A DNA stretch of 21,868 nt, taken from positions 1-21,868 of the forward strand of contig JADNRV010000615.1 of NCBI GenBank assembly GCA_015499995.1, written 5' to 3'. The position numbers and the translations under genes were made by a program. The notes below the pieces were generated by a model. It saw nothing but the letters and a program-made list of their open reading frames with translations, was not told the DNA's origin and ran no database searches. Origin of the DNA: Flammula alnicola (Eukaryota; Basidiomycota; Agaricomycetes; Agaricales; Strophariaceae). Positions 18,895 through 21,868 of the stretch are shown piece after piece (the stretch's first letter is position 1; each line of letters starts with the position of its first letter).

Positions 18895-21112
18895 CTAACA
18901 ATGCCTGTCAAAGTCGCCGCTCCTGCCACCGGATTTACGCGTGACCATGATCTTCCCAATCTCCATTTCCTTTCCCGCAACAGCTTTCAGCATGTCCCAG
19001 ACGGTCAGCAGTCCAACTGATACAGCCGTAAGAGCCTCCATCTCGACACCTGTCTTCCCCTCACACGTGACAGTCGCGGTGCACAGTATACTGTGCCTCC
19101 CGTCCGCAGTGTCTGTATTTTGAGCCGATGCAGGATGGGGTTGTTCGGATGGTTGTTCTGGCATGAGGGTGACATCAATCTTCGACAGCGCGAGTGGATG
19201 GCAAAGAGGGATTAACGAAGGGGTCGCTTTTGCTCCCATGATCGCCGCCAGCTGGGCGACAGTGAGGGTATCTCCCTTCCTTCTTGCCTTGGCTATTGCT
19301 ACATCCTCGGGATTTGTAGCGTTCTTGGCTTCTTCAAATGGGTAGGAGGAAGTAACGAGGTTATAAGCGATCTGAGGAATATATATTCGGCCAGATGCTG
19401 TTGCGGTACGTTTCGTGGGCTGCTTATCGCTGACATCAACCATGGAGGCACGGCCATGCTCGTCTAGATGTGTGAGTCCGGAAGACGAAGTGCAGTAGAC
19501 TCGGGCGCTTGTGGCTCTCGTATTTTGCGGGTTCAGAGATGTCGGATATAAGAAAGGACGGACTTGCGTGGAAAGTGTGCTCTTCGGCGCAACATACCTC
19601 GGTGCATTACCTGAAAGAGGATGGAGGAAAATATTGAGAACGCAGATTACACCAGGAAAACCGACGCTCTACATGAAAAGAGAACACTCAACCACCTATA
19701 AGAATCATCGGCCTGTTTGTTGTGACATCGATGTCTTGCATGCCGGCGTGCTTTTCCTTCTTGCCTGATACGGCTAGGCCGATGGTCTCGAGCAACTCTT
19801 CATCGGATGCCCCCATGCGGAGTTTGTCACGGAGAGATACCTCGGTTGCATCGAATAGGCATACCTGTGAGTTTTATTCGAATCAGATGTCTATACAATG
19901 CACAGAGACATGCGACACTTGCCTTTATCTGCCCGTCGGCTGTCAAGCGTAGGCGGTTGCAAGATGCACAGAAATGATCTGACATGCTGGAGATGAAGCC
20001 GAAGTTGCCTTTATACCCGGGTATCGTCCATGACCGTGCGGTGTCATTTAACTCGTCCGGAGCACGCTGTGCATTTGCATGGCGAACTTGTATGCGTTTC
20101 AAAAGCTCAGACGAGGGGACCATCTTTTTCTGGTCCCATTTATTGCCTTAGAGCTAAGGTAAGCTACTGCAAAATCAGGTTCATTGCAGAAGGACCGACC
20201 GGTAAACGGCATGAACTCGATAAACCTGACAGATATAGGTTGGTCCTTGGACATCTCCACAAAGTCGAGAACCTCAGAGTCGTTTAGGTCTTTTATGACT
20301 ACAACGTTGACTTTGACTGAAGCCAGACTAGAAGCTAATGCAGCTTCAAGAGTTTTCAGCACTGCTTCATGGCCTCTGCGTCGAGTTATGAGCTCGAATT
20401 TGAATGGGTCCAAAGTGTCCAAGCTATGCCGAATCAGCGCCGAAGCTTACGGAAACAGTACGAATGCGTTCACCTCAGATTTAAATGTGTAAGACCGTTA
20501 TCGATGAGCTGCGGTAGGCGTCGGTGCAGGGCAAGGCCATTGCTAGTCATGCCGATTGATTTGAGGCCATATTGTTTAAGTCCATTTAAATTACCTGGAT
20601 CGACCCATTATTATCTGCAATCCAATTGTACAAGTGACACGTACTGATGATATCCGCGATCCCTTTGCGGACGGTAGGTTCTCCTCCTGTAAGTCGGATC
20701 TTGGTGACACCACTCTTCACGAACAATGTGGCGAGACGTAGGATCTCGTCGTTTGTCAGCAGCTTGCCGTCAGGAGACAGGTCGACGCCTTCGCTGGGCA
20801 TACAGTAGAAACCTACAACAAAGCATGACAGGTGTCCAGTTCTTCAGAATTCTGGTGGTCGTGATGATCGACTCACATCGAAGGTTGCATCTTTCCGTCA
20901 AGGATATTCTGAGGTAGTTGTGTCGTCGATGGAACGAATCTGTAAGGTGCTTCGAGAAAGGTGCGGTGGAGTCAAGCTGTTTAATTTTCGCCTAAATATT
21001 CAAGAATAAGTCAGAATAATTCCTTTATGCAGTCAACTGTCACGTACTTGAGCCCGAAGCTGGACACTTGAGGGAGATGGAGCAGAGGAACGTCGCGAAC
21101 CATCGCAGAGTG
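18895..21112 (-). CDS. cnxABC: Fused MoaA-MoaC (MOCS1/cnxABC), cyclic pyranopterin monophosphate synthesis
   Basis: Catalyses the first step of molybdenum-cofactor synthesis, GTP to cyclic pyranopterin monophosphate, in mitochondria in eukaryotes (family knowledge). From the plus-end at 20991 the exons encode 578 residues; introns 20992-21047, 20813-20876, 20595-20644, 20424-20473, 20147-20199, 19865-19922 (GC-AG) and 19611-19695. MoaA part: [15 protein letters not shown] with the radical-SAM Cx3Cx2C cluster, [40 protein letters not shown], and the second cluster near [20 protein letters not shown] linker of about 55 residues leads to Moa[60 protein letters not shown], stop at 18895. The true start was not resolved: an exon ending at 21048 in frame encodes Arg/Ser-rich sequence like a mitochondrial presequence ([20 protein letters not shown]), but I found no in-frame ATG, so 21112 is a minimum bound at a possible acceptor. 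Confidence 0.9.
19611..19695 (-). other. Intron of MOCS1 whose retention would end MoaA in Gly-Gly-stop
   Basis: The donor follows MILIG with the Gly codon split G|GT. Unspliced, the frame reads Ile (19699-19697), Gly (19696-19694), Gly (19693-19691), TGA (19690-19688). Spliced, it continues I-G-N-A-P-R-Y into the linker and MoaC. At 85 nt it is the longest clear intron of this gene; the acceptor is CTTTCAG ending at 19611. Confidence 0.8.
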
Positions 21113-21427
21113 CTGCCAACCGTTGTCCGAAAGCATTTCTTGATTTGTGACATACCTTCGAATTATAAGCAAATAGAGAATTATACGCCTGGCATTGAAG
21201 GCGACAGTATCGTTAATGGTATGGCAGTTCGGGATTAGAGAAATTGAACATCTTCTGAAAACATGGTTCAGAGTCAGGGCGGCATGTCGGCCCGGATATT
21301 TCGCGTGACAAAGTGTGTGTAACAGAAACGACGCGTCACCTCCAAAGTAGCAAGGGCAAATCGACGCGTAATTCTCTACCAATACCCTGTTTCTTTTTGA
21401 CCTCCACCACATTATCATTCTTTCAAG
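21113..21427. promoter_or_regulatory. Bidirectional region between MOCS1 and PUP3
   Basis: About 315 bases between the divergent genes. It must hold the PUP3 promoter and the promoter plus, probably, the unresolved first exon(s) of MOCS1 on the minus strand. Several ATGs occur on the minus strand (for example near 21265 and 21252) but each runs into a stop within a dozen codons unless spliced. Upstream of PUP3 the DNA is pyrimidine-rich (TTTCTTTTTGACCTCC, 21390-21405). Confidence 0.4.
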
Positions 21428-21868
21428 ATGGTGCGCTATATTGGGCGTTTAGCTTCAGCATGATACTAATTGGCATGTTAGTCGATCATGGATCAGAACG
21501 GTGGCTCCGTAATAGCCATGGTTGGGAAGGAGTGTGTAGCAATTGCGTCTGACTTACGGTTGGGGAATCAGGCCTTGGGGATTTCCTCGAATTTCCAAAG
21601 GGTATGCATTGAAGATAACTTGCTCTATTTCGAAGGACACTGACAACCTACAAAGATATTCCCTGTAACAGATCAAATCTTCCTTGGACTTCCAGGACTT
21701 GCGACGGATGTTGCGACACTGTGAGCCAATTAGATCTCATGTACAGCAGATATTTGTTAAAATGAATCACCATTTAGACACGAGCGTCTCCGTTTCCGCA
21801 TCAACATGTATACTATCAAAGAAGAACGGGAAATCGCACCAGAAACCTTTGCCCATCTTGTATCCTCA
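21428..21868 (+). CDS. PUP3: 20S proteasome subunit beta-3 (Pup3/PSMB3), 3'-partial
   Basis: Non-catalytic beta subunit of the 20S proteasome core. The visible exons are 21428-21430 (the ATG only), 21482-21601, 21656-21720 and 21778-21868; introns 21431-21481, 21602-21655, 21721-21777. The product begins M-SIMDQNGGSVIAMVGKE, then CVAIASDLRLGNQALGIS, RIFPVTDQIFLGLPGLATDV and REIAPETFAHLVSS, which follow the beta-3 family closely, including the NGG start without a cleaved propeptide and catalytic Thr. The window ends inside the gene, about halfway through the protein. An alternative start is the in-frame ATG in exon 2 at 21488 (MDQNGG), which would make the first intron untranslated. Divergent from MOCS1. 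Confidence 0.93.

Noticed and set aside
19870..19895. TTCGAATC, resembling a tRNA B box
   Set aside because: It is inside a MOCS1 intron with no matching A box or cloverleaf around it.
21011..21418. A 135-residue minus-strand open frame upstream of MOCS1
   Set aside because: Its frame cannot be joined to the MoaA exon at 20991 with the available donor, and it resembles no MoaA N terminus.

Overview
The window is nuclear DNA from a filamentous fungus, most likely an agaricomycete basidiomycete. The evidence is dense GT-AG introns of about 50-70 nt in every gene, compact intergenic spacers, CT-rich promoters, and gene models whose wording matches basidiomycete housekeeping proteins. The species cannot be named from the sequence alone. 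No mobile element, CRISPR array, rRNA or tRNA was seen.

Layout, left to right: the 3' part of an unrecognised coiled-coil/Ser-Pro-rich protein (+, 2-1336); a lethal-giant-larvae/tomosyn/Sro7 protein with an R-SNARE-like tail (+, 1609-5966); the Golgi SNARE Gos1 (+, 6739-7699); a TatD/Scn1-type metal-dependent hydrolase (-, 7943-9408); the tRNA m1G37 methyltransferase Trm5 (+, 9942/9990-11837); an EF-hand mitochondrial aspartate/glutamate carrier (+, 12133-15349); a secreted Thr-rich repeat protein (+, 15898-17660); a TXNDC17/TRP14-like WCPDC thioredoxin (+, 18198-18749); a fused MoaA-MoaC (MOCS1/cnxABC) molybdenum-cofactor protein (-, 18895 to about 21112); and the 5' part of proteasome subunit beta-3, Pup3 (+, from 21428, cut by the window edge). 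I rebuilt exon structures by hand. The summed exons of each complete gene divide by three and give full-length proteins, which supports the splice sites.

The genes do not form one pathway. Links are local: two membrane-traffic genes (Lgl/tomosyn and Gos1) lie head to tail; TatD/Trm5 and MOCS1/Pup3 are divergent pairs sharing upstream DNA; Gos1/TatD and TXNDC17/MOCS1 are convergent. Trm5, the carrier and MOCS1 all have a mitochondrial side.

The most striking observation is in MOCS1. Splicing one 85-nt intron yields a MoaA-linker-MoaC fusion, but reading through the unspliced donor gives Ile-Gly-Gly-stop, which is the double-glycine C terminus that active MoaA/MOCS1A proteins need. The gene therefore appears to carry a splice switch between active MoaA and a MoaC-delivering fusion, like the one known in human MOCS1. 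Other points include 5-nt and 6-nt microexons in the carrier, two GC-AG introns, an exon made only of the Pup3 start codon, a probable dual start in Trm5, duplicated exons in the secreted protein, and an unexplained frame break in the first gene.
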